A stretch of DNA of 64,000 bases from NCBI RefSeq assembly GCF_007097385.1, contig NZ_VJZS01000012.1, forward strand, positions 62,001-126,000, in the 5' to 3' direction. A program made the position numbers and the translations under genes. This DNA comes from Flavobacterium sp. ZT3R18 (GTDB lineage: Bacteria > Bacteroidota > Bacteroidia > Flavobacteriales > Flavobacteriaceae). The notes under the pieces are model-generated. The model saw only the letters and a list, made by a program, of their open reading frames with translations. It was not told where the DNA came from and made no database searches. This document shows, piece after piece, positions 17,358 to 25,905 of this stretch. Each line of letters opens with the position of its first letter. Within the stretch, counting starts at the first letter, position 1.

Positions 17358-18556
17358 TGAGAATATTAATTATAACACAATATTTTTGGCCAGAAAGTTT
17401 TAAAATTAATGATTTAGCTTTAGGATTAAAAGAAAGAGGACATGAGGTTAGTATTCTGACAGCTATTCCAAATTATCCCAAAGGTGTATTTTTTCAAAAC
17501 TATTCATTTTGGAAGAATAATGATGAGGAATGGAATGGAATAAAAATATACAGATCTAAAATATTTTCGAGAGGAAATGGTGGTATTCGTTTGATGTTAA
17601 ATTATATATCATTTGTCTTTTTTTGCAGTCTCAAAGTTTTTTTTATTAAGGAAAAATTTGACAAAATATTTGTGTATGAACCTTCCCCTGTTACAGTTGG
17701 TTTACCCGCAATAGTAGCAAGCAGAAAAATGAAAATACCCTATTATTTTTGGGTACAAGATTTGTGGCCAGAAAGTCTTTCTGCTGCTGGCGGCATAAAA
17801 AATAAATACGTACTTGGTTTTTTTGATAAAATAACTAAGATGATATACAGTAACTCCAAAAAAGTTTTGGTGCAATCGAAAGGTTTTGCTGATTACATTA
17901 ATAAACAAGGGGATTTTTTAGACAAAATAATTTATTATCCTAATTCTGCTGAAAAATTATACAGACCTTTAGAACCAACCGCAGAATATCAGTCTAAATT
18001 ACCGAGAGGTTTTAAACTACTATTTGCTGGTAATTTAGGAGAAGCACAAGGAATTGGTACTTTGATTAATGCAGCAAAGATTGTAAAAGAAAGTGGTGCT
18101 GAGGTTAATTGGGTTTTTTTGGGAGCTGGCCGTCAGAGGGAAAATTATATTAATAAAGTAAAGAAGAGAGGTTTAGAGTCTAATTTTCATTTTCTTGGAG
18201 CTTTTCCGGCGGAAACTATGCCCTATTTTTTTTCCTGTGCAGATGCTTTAATAGTTTCATTGAAAAAAGACAAGATATTTTCTTTAACTATTCCTTCAAA
18301 ATTACAATCCTATTTGGCCTGTGGTAAACCTATTTTGGCATCATTAGATGGAGAAGGGGCTAAAGTAGTAGAAGAATCAATGGCAGGGTTTGTTTCGCCA
18401 TCTGAAAATATTGAGTTATTTGCTGCGAATGTAATTAAGTTGTATAATTTGTCTTCTGAAAGCAGAAATGAGATGGAAGGAAATGCCTTAAAGTATTTTA
18501 AAAATGAATTTGAAAGAGAAATGTTGATTGACAGACTTATCGAAATATTGAAATAG
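17357..18556 (+). CDS. wbuB: WbuB-like glycosyltransferase (GT4)
   Basis: 399 aa from the ATG at 17357, which shares one base with the preceding TGA; a TTG at 17354 is the less likely start. QYFWPESFKINDLALGLKERGHEV near the N-terminus, VQDLWPESL at about residue 138 and NPxS-like YYPNSAEKLY are WbuB hallmarks. WbuB enzymes transfer L-FucNAc or L-QuiNAc and usually follow fnl or qnl genes, exactly as here. Confidence 0.87.
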   Translation: MRILIITQYFWPESFKINDLALGLKERGHEVSILTAIPNYPKGVFFQNYSFWKNNDEEWNGIKIYRSKIFSRGNGGIRLMLNYISFVFFCSLKVFFIKEKFDKIFVYEPSPVTVGLPAIVASRKMKIPYYFWVQDLWPESLSAAGGIKNKYVLGFFDKITKMIYSNSKKVLVQSKGFADYINKQGDFLDKIIYYPNSAEKLYRPLEPTAEYQSKLPRGFKLLFAGNLGEAQGIGTLINAAKIVKESGAEVNWVFLGAGRQRENYINKVKKRGLESNFHFLGAFPAETMPYFFSCADALIVSLKKDKIFSLTIPSKLQSYLACGKPILASLDGEGAKVVEESMAGFVSPSENIELFAANVIKLYNLSSESRNEMEGNALKYFKNEFEREMLIDRLIEILK

Positions 18557-18560
18557 TAAA

Positions 18561-19457
18561 ATGAAAATAGCAATAACTGGGGCTACAGGATTTGTAGGTA
18601 CGAATCTTCAAGACTATTTGAAGAGTTCTCACGGTGTAGTGCCTATGAGTGTACGTTATGAACCCAATCAACAATTTGAGATAAAGGCTGACGTTTTAAT
18701 TCATCTGGCTGGCAAAGCTCACGATTTAAAAAAAGTTTCCAATCCGCAGGATTATTACGAAGCCAATTTTGAGTTAACCAAGCAACTTTTTGATGCTTTC
18801 TTAGCTTCGGAGTCGGCAGTTTTTATTTTTATGAGCACGGTAAAAGCCGTTGCAGATGAGGTAAAAGGAATATTGAGCGAAGACGAAATACCAAATCCTA
18901 AAACCCATTATGGCATTGCGAAGCATCAAGCGGAGGAATACATACTGAGCAAGGAATTGCCCGAAGGAAAAAGAGTTTATATATTAAGACCCTGTATGAT
19001 TCACGGACCTGGAAACAAAGGGAATTTAAACTTGTTATATCAGCTGGTTTCTAAAGGACTGCCTTGGCCTTTGGGGGCCTTTGAGAATCAACGCACTTTT
19101 TTGAGTATCGAGAATCTTTGTTTTGTCATTAAAGAATTATTAGAAAGTGAGTTGATTCCTTCGGGAGTGTATCAAGTGGCGGACGATACGGCTTTATCTA
19201 CGAATGAATTGATAGAATTGTTGGGAATAAACATAGGAAAGAAAACTTCTATTTGGAAATTAAACGTACCGTTTATTAGATTCATGGCCTCTATGGGGGA
19301 TAAAATTCATCTTCCTCTTAATTCTGAGCGTTTGCAAAAACTAACGGAGAATTATGTGGTAAGTAATGTGAAGATAGTTAATGCTTTAGGGAAATCATTA
19401 CCTGTTGCAGCTAGAGAAGGATTATTGAGAACGTTTGAGTCGTTTAGGATTGTTTAA
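18561..19457 (+). CDS. UDP-4-keto-6-deoxy-HexNAc 4-reductase (WbpV/WbjF-like SDR)
   Basis: 298 aa extended SDR with GATGFVGTNL at residues 7-16 and Tyr117-x3-Lys121 (HYGIAKHQAEEY). WbpV-like enzymes reduce the 4-keto sugar produced by WbpM to UDP-D-FucNAc or UDP-D-QuiNAc. A WbpM-type dehydratase lies at 25906 and a WbpL-like phosphotransferase at 24034, reproducing the P. aeruginosa WbpM-WbpV-WbpL set that builds and loads the first sugar. Confidence 0.78.
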   Translation: MKIAITGATGFVGTNLQDYLKSSHGVVPMSVRYEPNQQFEIKADVLIHLAGKAHDLKKVSNPQDYYEANFELTKQLFDAFLASESAVFIFMSTVKAVADEVKGILSEDEIPNPKTHYGIAKHQAEEYILSKELPEGKRVYILRPCMIHGPGNKGNLNLLYQLVSKGLPWPLGAFENQRTFLSIENLCFVIKELLESELIPSGVYQVADDTALSTNELIELLGINIGKKTSIWKLNVPFIRFMASMGDKIHLPLNSERLQKLTENYVVSNVKIVNALGKSLPVAAREGLLRTFESFRIV

Positions 19458-19510
19458 ATTCTAAATTGATGAGTAAACCCGAACAGCTCCATTTTATTAA
19501 ATAAAAAAAC

Positions 19511-19948
19511 ATGCCAAAAGAAAATAAATACCCTCAATTAATCAAAGGAGGTCTACATACCGACCATAGAGGGCAACTTTCCTTTGTAAATGATATGAAA
19601 TTTGATGCAATCGAGCGCTTTTATATCATCAACAATTCAGCGGAACATCCTTTGAGGGCTTGGCAAGGCCATAAAATAGATAACAAATATTTTTATTGCA
19701 TACAAGGTGTGATAAAAGTGCATTATGTAAAAATAGACAACTGGGAATCGCCTTCTAAAGACCTAAAAGTTGAAAGTGTGTTGCTCAGTGCCACCGAAAG
19801 CAATATTCTCCACATTCCGGAAGGCTATGCCAATGCGATTGAATCGTTGGAAGTGGGTTCTAAATTGATATCCTTTTCGACTTTACATCTAGATCGAATT
19901 TCTGAAGATGATGTGCGATTTGATAGTGATATGTGGACGGTTTATTAG
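19511..19948 (+). CDS. Cupin sugar epimerase-like protein (WxcM/RmlC-related)
   Basis: 145 aa small cupin. HTDHRGQLSFVNDM near the start, RAWQGHKIDNKYFYCIQGVIKVHYV in the centre and HIPEGYANAI fit the RmlC-like jelly roll with metal or substrate histidines. Homologues act as 3- or 3,5-epimerases or 3,4-ketoisomerases on nucleotide 4-keto sugars. It could work with the rfb genes, or supply in trans the C3-epimerising cupin absent from the reductase at 16512 (inference). The exact reaction is unknown. Confidence 0.7.
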   Translation: MPKENKYPQLIKGGLHTDHRGQLSFVNDMKFDAIERFYIINNSAEHPLRAWQGHKIDNKYFYCIQGVIKVHYVKIDNWESPSKDLKVESVLLSATESNILHIPEGYANAIESLEVGSKLISFSTLHLDRISEDDVRFDSDMWTVY

Positions 19949-19964
19949 TAGCCGGTTATGGGTT

Positions 19965-20025
19965 TAGAAGTTTAAGAGTTTAAAGGTTTAAGATTGTTTA
20001 AAAGTTTCAAGTTTTGGAAATTTAG
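19965..20025. repeat. Degenerate GTTTAAGA-type short repeats before rfbC
   Basis: The 138-base gap between the cupin gene and rfbC contains several loosely repeated units around GTTTAAGA / GTTTAAAGG / GTTTCAAG. Similar wording recurs after rfbD (22921-22940). No hairpin with a T tract was seen. They look like slippage-prone AT-rich spacer, not a gene. Confidence 0.4.
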
Positions 20026-20086
20026 CGATCTCTATTTTCTATACTCTATTTTCTAATTTCTTTTTTTAAAAATATAAAATTACAAT

Positions 20087-20635
20087 ATGAACATAGAACA
20101 AACCTTTATTAAAGATTTAGTTATCCTGACTCCTGACGTATTTGAAGACGAAAGGGGTTATTTTTTTGAAGCCTATAACAAAAGTAAATTGAGTGGGTTG
20201 GGAATTGATATTGATTTTGTTCAGGATAACCAGTCATTTTCACAAAGAGGAACCTTGAGGGGTTTGCATTACCAGAATCCGCCTTATGCGCAAACGAAAT
20301 TGGTTAGGGTGCTACAAGGGGAAATTATGGATGTGGCTGTCGATTTGAGAAAAGAGTCTCCAACTTACGGAAAACATTTTGGGATTCGTCTATCTGCCGA
20401 AAACAAAAAACAATTGCTGCTACCACAAGGTTTTGCCCATGGTTTCTCCGTATTAAGTGAAACGGCAGTAGTGATGTACAAATGCGACCAGTTTTATAAC
20501 AAACAAAGTGAAGGAGGAATCCGCTATGATGATGAAACTTTAAATATCGATTGGGGAATGGATTTAGCGGATGCGATTGTATCTGAAAAGGATCTAGTTT
20601 TACCAGATTTCGCTAATTGTAACAGTCAGTTTTAG
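20087..20635 (+). CDS. rfbC: dTDP-4-dehydrorhamnose 3,5-epimerase
   Basis: 182 aa, standard RmlC length. Conserved stretches are FFEAYNKSK, DNQSFSQRGTLRGLHYQ with the catalytic His, VRVLQGEIMDVAVDLRKESPTYG, and PQGFAHGFSVLSE. It epimerises C3 and C5 of dTDP-4-keto-6-deoxyglucose in L-rhamnose synthesis. rfbD (22067) and rfbA (23070) follow, but an ATPase gene is wedged between, and rfbB is not in the window. Confidence 0.95.
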   Translation: MNIEQTFIKDLVILTPDVFEDERGYFFEAYNKSKLSGLGIDIDFVQDNQSFSQRGTLRGLHYQNPPYAQTKLVRVLQGEIMDVAVDLRKESPTYGKHFGIRLSAENKKQLLLPQGFAHGFSVLSETAVVMYKCDQFYNKQSEGGIRYDDETLNIDWGMDLADAIVSEKDLVLPDFANCNSQF

Positions 20636-20662
20636 AGTTTAGAATTTAGAATTTGTATACTT

Positions 20663-20695
20663 GACTATACAAAATAAGACCTATTTTGTATAGTC
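20663..20695. repeat. Perfect 14-bp inverted repeat after rfbC
   Basis: GACTATACAAAATA (20663-20676) and its exact reverse complement (20682-20695) flank a 5-base AGACC loop, 28 bases after the rfbC stop. The hairpin is AT-rich and lacks a following T run, so it may be a weak terminator. Its right arm contains TTTTGTATAGT, which recurs downstream, so it may instead be a paired protein-binding site. Confidence 0.7.
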
Positions 20696-20823
20696 TAAAT
20701 ATACAGTTTTTGTTGTTTTTTGTATAGTGCGATATATAAAAACATTTTTTTTGTTAGATATAACGAACAATAATTTATTATTTTGTATTGTCTGTCGAAC
20801 AAAAACAAGTATTTTTGTATTGT
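20684..20823 (+). repeat. Four direct repeats TTTTGTAT(A/T)GT upstream of the ATPase gene
   Basis: TTTTGTATAGT occurs at 20684-20694 and 20718-20728, TTTTGTATTGT at 20781-20791 and 20813-20823, with an inverted copy at 20664-20674. Start-to-start distances are 34, 63 and 32 bases, about three, six and three DNA turns. The third and fourth copies overlap the -33 and -7 elements of the predicted promoter, so an operator for repression or autoregulation is plausible. Confidence 0.6.
20788..20817 (+). promoter_or_regulatory. Predicted promoter of the AAA/DUF4143 ATPase gene
   Basis: TTG at 20788-20790 and TATTTTTG (TAnnTTTG) at 20810-20817, spacing 19 bases. Transcription would start just before the ATG at 20836. 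The TTG here could be misread as a start codon; the promoter match argues that translation begins at 20836. Confidence 0.6.
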
Positions 20824-20835
20824 AAGCAAAACAAT

Positions 20836-22032
20836 ATGGAAGAGTTAGTTGAGAAATTTCGTTTTAAATTAAGTCTTACTTCAACGGATTTCGTTAGGAG
20901 TTTGGGGAGTGATATTAATTGGAACGCAAGATTAATAGGGGTTAAAGGGGCAAGAGGTGTTGGGAAAACAACAATGCTCTTGCAGCATATTAAAATGAAT
21001 CTGACGAAGGTGTTAGATAAAACATTGTATGTGTCTTTGGACTCAATTTGGTTTAGCAATAACACACTGGTCGATTTAGCGGATGATTTTGTAAAAAAAG
21101 GAGGTGAGTATCTTTTCTTAGATGAAGTACATAGATATGACAACTGGTCGCAGGAGTTGAAAAATATCTATGATGATTACCCGATGCTAAAAGTCGTGTT
21201 TACAGGGTCTTCTTTGTTACAAATATTGAACGCTAGAGCTGATTTGAGTCGCAGGGCTATTACTTATACCATGCAAGGGCTTTCGTTTCGTGAATATCTT
21301 AGTATTGAAACTGGACAACATTTTGATAAATTGACTTTAGAGTCTATCTTGAGTAATCACTCAAAAGAATCGACTTTGATTAATGCCAAGGTAAAACCAT
21401 TGCAATATTTTCATACTTATCTCAAGCAGGGGTACTACCCTTTTTATAAAGAAGAATTAGATTTGTACGTGCCTCGTTTGGAAGAGGTTATTAATATGAT
21501 GCTTGAAATTGAGTTGCCTTTGTTGCGAGGTTTGGATTTGGCTTATGTTCATAAAATAAAGCAATTGTTGCTTATTATTTCCGAATCAGTACCTTTTATC
21601 CCTAATGTGAGTAAATTGAGTGAGAAAATTGGAATTGCTAGGAGTACTTTGCTTTTGTATTTTCATTATTTGGATGAAATTGGTCTTACTATCAACTTGT
21701 TTAAAGAGTCGGGTGGTATTAGTAAACTACAGAAACCGCTTAAAGTGTATTTGGAGAACTCAAATTTGATGTATGCTTTAACTTCGAGTGCTGCTAATAC
21801 TGGAAATATAAGAGAAACATTTTTCGCAAATCAGCTCGGGTATAAGCATAAAATCATGTATTCTAACAAGGGTGATTTTTTGATAAATGAGAAGTATGTT
21901 TTCGAAATAGGCGGAAAGGATAAATCGATGAAACAAATTGAAGGTATTGAAAACGCCTTCATCGCCGCAGACGATATTGAGTATGGTTTTCAGAACAAAA
22001 TACCATTATGGTTGTTTGGCTTTTTATATTAA
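20836..22032 (+). CDS. AAA-family ATPase with DUF4143 domain
   Basis: 398 aa. Walker A GARGVGKT at residues 38-45, Walker B in YLFLDEVHR at about 95, and sensor-like VVFTGSS, all AAA_14 features; then a winged-helix-like segment SKLSEKIGIARSTLLLYFHYL and a C-terminal DUF4143/restriction-endonuclease-like domain (EIGGKDKSMKQI). The function of these widespread ATPases is not established. It has its own promoter and separates rfbC from rfbD, which are normally adjacent, so it looks like an accessory insertion. An alternative TTG start at 20788 would add 16 residues. Confidence 0.85.
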   Translation: MEELVEKFRFKLSLTSTDFVRSLGSDINWNARLIGVKGARGVGKTTMLLQHIKMNLTKVLDKTLYVSLDSIWFSNNTLVDLADDFVKKGGEYLFLDEVHRYDNWSQELKNIYDDYPMLKVVFTGSSLLQILNARADLSRRAITYTMQGLSFREYLSIETGQHFDKLTLESILSNHSKESTLINAKVKPLQYFHTYLKQGYYPFYKEELDLYVPRLEEVINMMLEIELPLLRGLDLAYVHKIKQLLLIISESVPFIPNVSKLSEKIGIARSTLLLYFHYLDEIGLTINLFKESGGISKLQKPLKVYLENSNLMYALTSSAANTGNIRETFFANQLGYKHKIMYSNKGDFLINEKYVFEIGGKDKSMKQIEGIENAFIAADDIEYGFQNKIPLWLFGFLY

Positions 22033-22066
22033 TTGCATAACTCCATGAATCATTATTTAAAATTAA

Positions 22067-22927
22067 ATGAAAAAAATTCTAGTAACAGGAGCTAAAGGAC
22101 AATTAGGTTCGGAATTGAACGTTTTGTCAAAAAACTATAGCCAATTCGAATGGGTTTTTGCCGACAGAACCGAATTGGATTTGTGTGATTTAGATAATTT
22201 AGCCACTAAATTAGCAAACATCAATCCGCAATTTATTGTCAATTGTGCAGCGCATACTGCTGTGGATCGAGCAGAATCAGAGTTTGAATTAACAGATGTT
22301 TTGAATCATCAAGCCGTGAGCATAATGGCGAAATGGAGTGAGATCAATGATTGTAAATTGATACACATTTCCACGGATTATGTTTTTGATGGCACTGCAG
22401 CTACGCCACTTGATGAATCGGCACCTACGAATCCGATTAATGTATATGGGGTAACTAAATTGGCTGGTGAAAAAGCTTGTATGGAAGCAAATCCATCAGC
22501 GATCATCATCAGAACCTCCTGGGTATATTCGAGTTTTGGCGCTAATTTTGTAAAAACGATGTCCCGTTTGATGCAGGAAAGAGATAGCTTGAATGTGGTC
22601 AACGATCAAATTGGTAGTCCAACCTATGCCGCCGATTTGGCTCAAGCCATAATGACTATTATGACACACAATCATTGGCAAGCTGGCATCTATCATTTCT
22701 CTAACGAAGGAGAAATCAGTTGGTACGAATTTGCGGTGGCTATTAAAGAAATAGGTGGATTTGACTGTGCCATCAGTGGTATCCCATCCTCGGCCTATCC
22801 TACACCTGCTCAACGTCCTCAATATTCTTTATTGGATAAAACCAAAATTGCAACCACTTTTGGTGTAGTCGTACCAGATTATAAGGAGAGTTTGATTAGA
22901 TGTATGGGGTTGTTGTTATCAGTTTAA
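22067..22927 (+). CDS. rfbD: dTDP-4-dehydrorhamnose reductase
   Basis: 286 aa SDR. GAKGQLGSEL at residues 8-17, STDYVFDG in the centre, the YGVTKLAGE active site, and RTSWVYSSFGANFVKTM are RmlD signatures. It reduces dTDP-4-keto-L-rhamnose with NAD(P)H to dTDP-L-rhamnose. It follows the ATPase gene by 34 bases and precedes rfbA by 142 bases of AT-rich spacer. Confidence 0.95.
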   Translation: MKKILVTGAKGQLGSELNVLSKNYSQFEWVFADRTELDLCDLDNLATKLANINPQFIVNCAAHTAVDRAESEFELTDVLNHQAVSIMAKWSEINDCKLIHISTDYVFDGTAATPLDESAPTNPINVYGVTKLAGEKACMEANPSAIIIRTSWVYSSFGANFVKTMSRLMQERDSLNVVNDQIGSPTYAADLAQAIMTIMTHNHWQAGIYHFSNEGEISWYEFAVAIKEIGGFDCAISGIPSSAYPTPAQRPQYSLLDKTKIATTFGVVVPDYKESLIRCMGLLLSV

Positions 22928-23069
22928 GAGTTTCAAGTTTTGAAATTTGCGTTATTCCGTTTTTCGTTTTAGCAATATATTTAAAATAGAATCGAAAAAA
23001 CAGAAATTAACAATCAACAATAAAAAAGGGTCTTTAAAAATTGGCAATCTACAATCTAAAATATATATA

Positions 23070-23939
23070 ATGAAAGGAATAATACTAGCCGGAGGTTCTG
23101 GTACTCGTTTACATCCGTTAACGCTTGCGATGAGTAAGCAAATGATGCCGGTTTATGACAAACCGATGATCTATTATCCGTTATCGACTTTGATGATGGC
23201 GGGAATCCATGAGATATTAATTATTTCGACTCCGCATGATTTACCTAATTTCAAAAAATTGTTGGGTGATGGATCTGCTATTGGATGTCAATTCAGTTAT
23301 GCCGAGCAAGCGGTTCCAAATGGTTTAGCACAAGCTTTTGTGATTGGAGAAGAGTTTATTGGTTCTGATAGTGTGGCGCTGGTTTTAGGGGATAATATTT
23401 TCTTTGGAGCCAATATGCAGGAACTGTTGCAGTCGAATACGAAACCAGAGGGTGGCGTTGTTTTTGCCTATCATGTTTCGGATCCGGAACGATATGGAGT
23501 AGTGGAGTTTGATAAAAACTTAAAAGCACTTTCTATCGAGGAGAAACCATTAGAACCAAAGTCGAATTACGCAGTGCCGGGATTGTATTTTTATGATAAT
23601 TCGGTGGTAGAAATTGCCAAGAATATTAAACCAAGTGCTAGAGGCGAATATGAAATTACTGATGTAAATAAAGTGTACTTAGGAAAAGGGGCTCTTAAAG
23701 TTGGGATTTTGAGCCGAGGTACAGCATGGTTGGATACGGGAACTTTTAATAGCTTGATGCAAGCAGGGCAGTTTGTTCAGGTTTTGGAAGAACGTCAAGG
23801 GTTGAAGGTGGGTTGTATCGAAGAAATTGCTTGGAGACAAGGTTTTATAACCGAACAGCAATTAAGAGATTTGGCAGAACCTTTAAAGAAATCTGGGTAT
23901 GGAGAATATCTTTTGGGACTTTTGAAGCACAAGCTGTAG
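23070..23939 (+). CDS. rfbA: Glucose-1-phosphate thymidylyltransferase
   Basis: 289 aa from the ATG at 23070, the usual RmlA start ([18 protein letters not shown]). The nucleotide loop [25 protein letters not shown], and LGDNIFFG are all present. It makes dTDP-glucose from dTTP and glucose-1-phosphate, the entry to dTDP-L-rhamnose. An open frame continues upstream to about 22947 but adds 41 poorly conserved residues, so the internal ATG is chosen. Confidence 0.96.
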   Translation: MKGIILAGGSGTRLHPLTLAMSKQMMPVYDKPMIYYPLSTLMMAGIHEILIISTPHDLPNFKKLLGDGSAIGCQFSYAEQAVPNGLAQAFVIGEEFIGSDSVALVLGDNIFFGANMQELLQSNTKPEGGVVFAYHVSDPERYGVVEFDKNLKALSIEEKPLEPKSNYAVPGLYFYDNSVVEIAKNIKPSARGEYEITDVNKVYLGKGALKVGILSRGTAWLDTGTFNSLMQAGQFVQVLEERQGLKVGCIEEIAWRQGFITEQQLRDLAEPLKKSGYGEYLLGLLKHKL

Positions 23940-24033
23940 ATGAAATTATAATATTGAAATTCCAAATTCCAATGAGGAAAATGAAATTTCAAATTTCAAA
24001 AGTCCATTACGGAAAACCAGACAAGACCTTAAT

Positions 24034-24987
24034 ATGATTTACATTACATTACTTTTTTTATTTATTGGTATTGAATTGATTTATTTCAAGATTGCCGATC
24101 ATTACAATATTATAGACAAACCCAATAGTCGTTCGTCTCATTCATCAATTACTTTGCGAGGAGGAGGGATTATTTTTCCTATTGCAATTTTAATTGCAGG
24201 TTTGTTAGGATATGTTTCTTGGGCAGTCGTTTTAGCGGTGGTTTTGGTGGCAGTAGTTAGTTTTATAGACGATATAAAACCCTTGTCTCAATTGCCTCGA
24301 TTTGCTTCTCATGCCATAGCCATTGGCTTGGTTTTTTATGATTTAAATCTGTTTTCTCAAGCCATTTGGATTTTACCTATTATCTTTATTTTGTTAATAG
24401 GGTGGGTCAATGCCTTCAATTTTATGGATGGAATCAATGGAATAACAGTATTGTATGCATTTGTTGCTATAGTTAGTTTTTCTTTTTTACCCATAAACCA
24501 AGAAAGCCTTCCGTTATTAATCACTATGGGATTGTCCTGTTGTGCTTTTGGGATTTTTAATGTTAGAAAAAAAGCTAAAACATTTGCAGGTGATGTTGGA
24601 AGTATCAGTATGGCTTTGTTTTTGGGGTATTTTATGGTAAAAACAATTCTAGATTCGGGACAAATAGGGTATTTGCTTTTCTTGTCGGTATATGGAATAG
24701 ACGCGATTATTACCATTTTTACCCGAATCAAAAAGAAAGAAAATATTTTCGAGCCCCATCGCTCCCATTTGTATCAATATTTGGCGAATGAGTTAGGGTA
24801 TTCGCATATTTTGGTGTCGTTTATCTATGCGGGTGTTCAGCTTGTAATTAATGCGGTTATTGTTTATTTGGAAACCAATGGAAAAATATCACTTCCTATT
24901 GTTGTTTCTTTTTTGACAGTGCAAATCCTTGTTTATTTGTGGATTAGGAGAAGGGTTGTTCAAAAAGTAAATCTGAAAGGGGCTTAA
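24034..24987 (+). CDS. Undecaprenyl-phosphate sugar-1-phosphate transferase (WecA/WbpL-like)
   Basis: 317 aa polytopic membrane enzyme with about ten hydrophobic segments. Conserved polar loops are RSSHSSITLRGGGI, the metal-binding FIDDIKPL, NAFNFMDGINGI, KTFAGDVGS and the HRSHLYQ loop. It transfers a UDP-HexNAc phosphate to undecaprenyl phosphate to start a glycan chain; the WbpM and WbpV types nearby suggest D-FucNAc or D-QuiNAc as substrate, as for WbpL. Confidence 0.88.
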   Translation: MIYITLLFLFIGIELIYFKIADHYNIIDKPNSRSSHSSITLRGGGIIFPIAILIAGLLGYVSWAVVLAVVLVAVVSFIDDIKPLSQLPRFASHAIAIGLVFYDLNLFSQAIWILPIIFILLIGWVNAFNFMDGINGITVLYAFVAIVSFSFLPINQESLPLLITMGLSCCAFGIFNVRKKAKTFAGDVGSISMALFLGYFMVKTILDSGQIGYLLFLSVYGIDAIITIFTRIKKKENIFEPHRSHLYQYLANELGYSHILVSFIYAGVQLVINAVIVYLETNGKISLPIVVSFLTVQILVYLWIRRRVVQKVNLKGA

Positions 24988-25078
24988 AAAAAAATTACGG
25001 AAATGGGATTACTCTTTGTTGAATTTGTATTGCATCCCAAATTTCAATTGTCTAGATGATAAATATAATTAGTGTAAT

Positions 25079-25666
25079 TTGAAACCGACTCTAAAGCGCA
25101 TTTTTGATGTTTTATTTTCCATAATAGCACTTTGTTTGTTTTTTTGGGTAATACTTATCGCTTGGTTTATGGCTGTTATTGACACCAGTACCAATGGGAT
25201 TTTTACTCAAGAGCGTATTGGGCAATATGGGAAACGATTCAGAATCTATAAATTGAGGACCATTCAAAAGATTCATGACTCAGGCGAATTTCAAATCTCA
25301 AGAACGGGAAGAGTACTTCGCAACTTTAAGTTAGACGAGTTGCCACAGCTGTTTAATGTTTTGAAAGGGGAGATGAGTATTGTAGGGCCAAGACCCGATA
25401 TTTCCGGATATTATGATTTGTTGGTGGGGGAGAACCGAAAAATTTTGGAGTTAAAACCAGGGTTAACCAGTTTAGCATCTCTAAAATATTGTAATGAAGA
25501 CCAATTATTGGAAAAGCAACCCTCCCCTTTGGTGTATAATGATCAGGTGCTTTTTCCTGATAAAGTGCAACTGAATTTGGACTATTATTACCAGCAAAGT
25601 TTCTGTGGAGATTTAAAAATTATTCTCAAAACTATTGGTTTTGTGTTTCTTAAAAGACCTATTTGA
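25079..25666 (+). CDS. Initiating sugar transferase (PglC/WcaJ C-terminal type)
   Basis: 195 aa monotopic phosphoglycosyltransferase. KRIFDVLFSIIAL is the re-entrant membrane helix, followed by QERIGQYGKRFRIYKLRT, DELPQLFNVLKGEMSIVGPRPD with the catalytic Asp-Glu, and LKPGLTSLA. The start must be the TTG at 25079, because the first ATG lies after the membrane helix. It sits directly beside the WecA-like enzyme, giving two unrelated chain initiators in adjacent genes. Confidence 0.9.
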   Translation: MKPTLKRIFDVLFSIIALCLFFWVILIAWFMAVIDTSTNGIFTQERIGQYGKRFRIYKLRTIQKIHDSGEFQISRTGRVLRNFKLDELPQLFNVLKGEMSIVGPRPDISGYYDLLVGENRKILELKPGLTSLASLKYCNEDQLLEKQPSPLVYNDQVLFPDKVQLNLDYYYQQSFCGDLKIILKTIGFVFLKRPI

Positions 25667-25828
25667 TACCCGTAAAGATTCTTTTTTTGAAAATTGGTTA
25701 TTAAATTTTAAAAAAAAACATAAAATGGCTTTATAAGAATAATAAAAGGTAAATTTATTTTAAATCCACTATTCGATACCTTAGCCGTTTAAATAATTTG
25801 CCTGTAAATTTGTATTCTACTTTGTTAA

Positions 25829-25862
25829 TTGAATTCTACATTGATTTTAATTTGTATTTTTG
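25829..25862 (+). promoter_or_regulatory. Predicted promoter of the WbpM-type gene
   Basis: A perfect TATTTTTG box (25855-25862) with a TTG at 25829-25831, 23 bases upstream, lies in the 239-base gap after the PglC-type gene. The spacing is at the long end for this promoter class. Transcription would start about 40 bases before the ATG at 25906. Confidence 0.45.
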
Positions 25863-25905
25863 CGGTTTCAACTTAATTTTATGGGAAAAGCAAACATTAT
25901 AAAAC

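Noticed and set aside
19949..20086. CRISPR-like or direct-repeat array before rfbC
   Set aside because: The units are short, degenerate and without spacers of uniform length.
20788..20835. TTG at 20788 as the ATPase start
   Set aside because: This TTG is better explained as the -33 promoter element; an ATG lies 13 bases past the predicted transcription start region.
22947..23069. N-terminal extension of rfbA to 22947
   Set aside because: RmlA proteins begin at MKGIILAGG, and the extra 41 residues are low complexity.
23813..24037. 74-codon open frame overlapping the rfbA end
   Set aside because: It is a frame shadow of rfbA running into AT-rich spacer.
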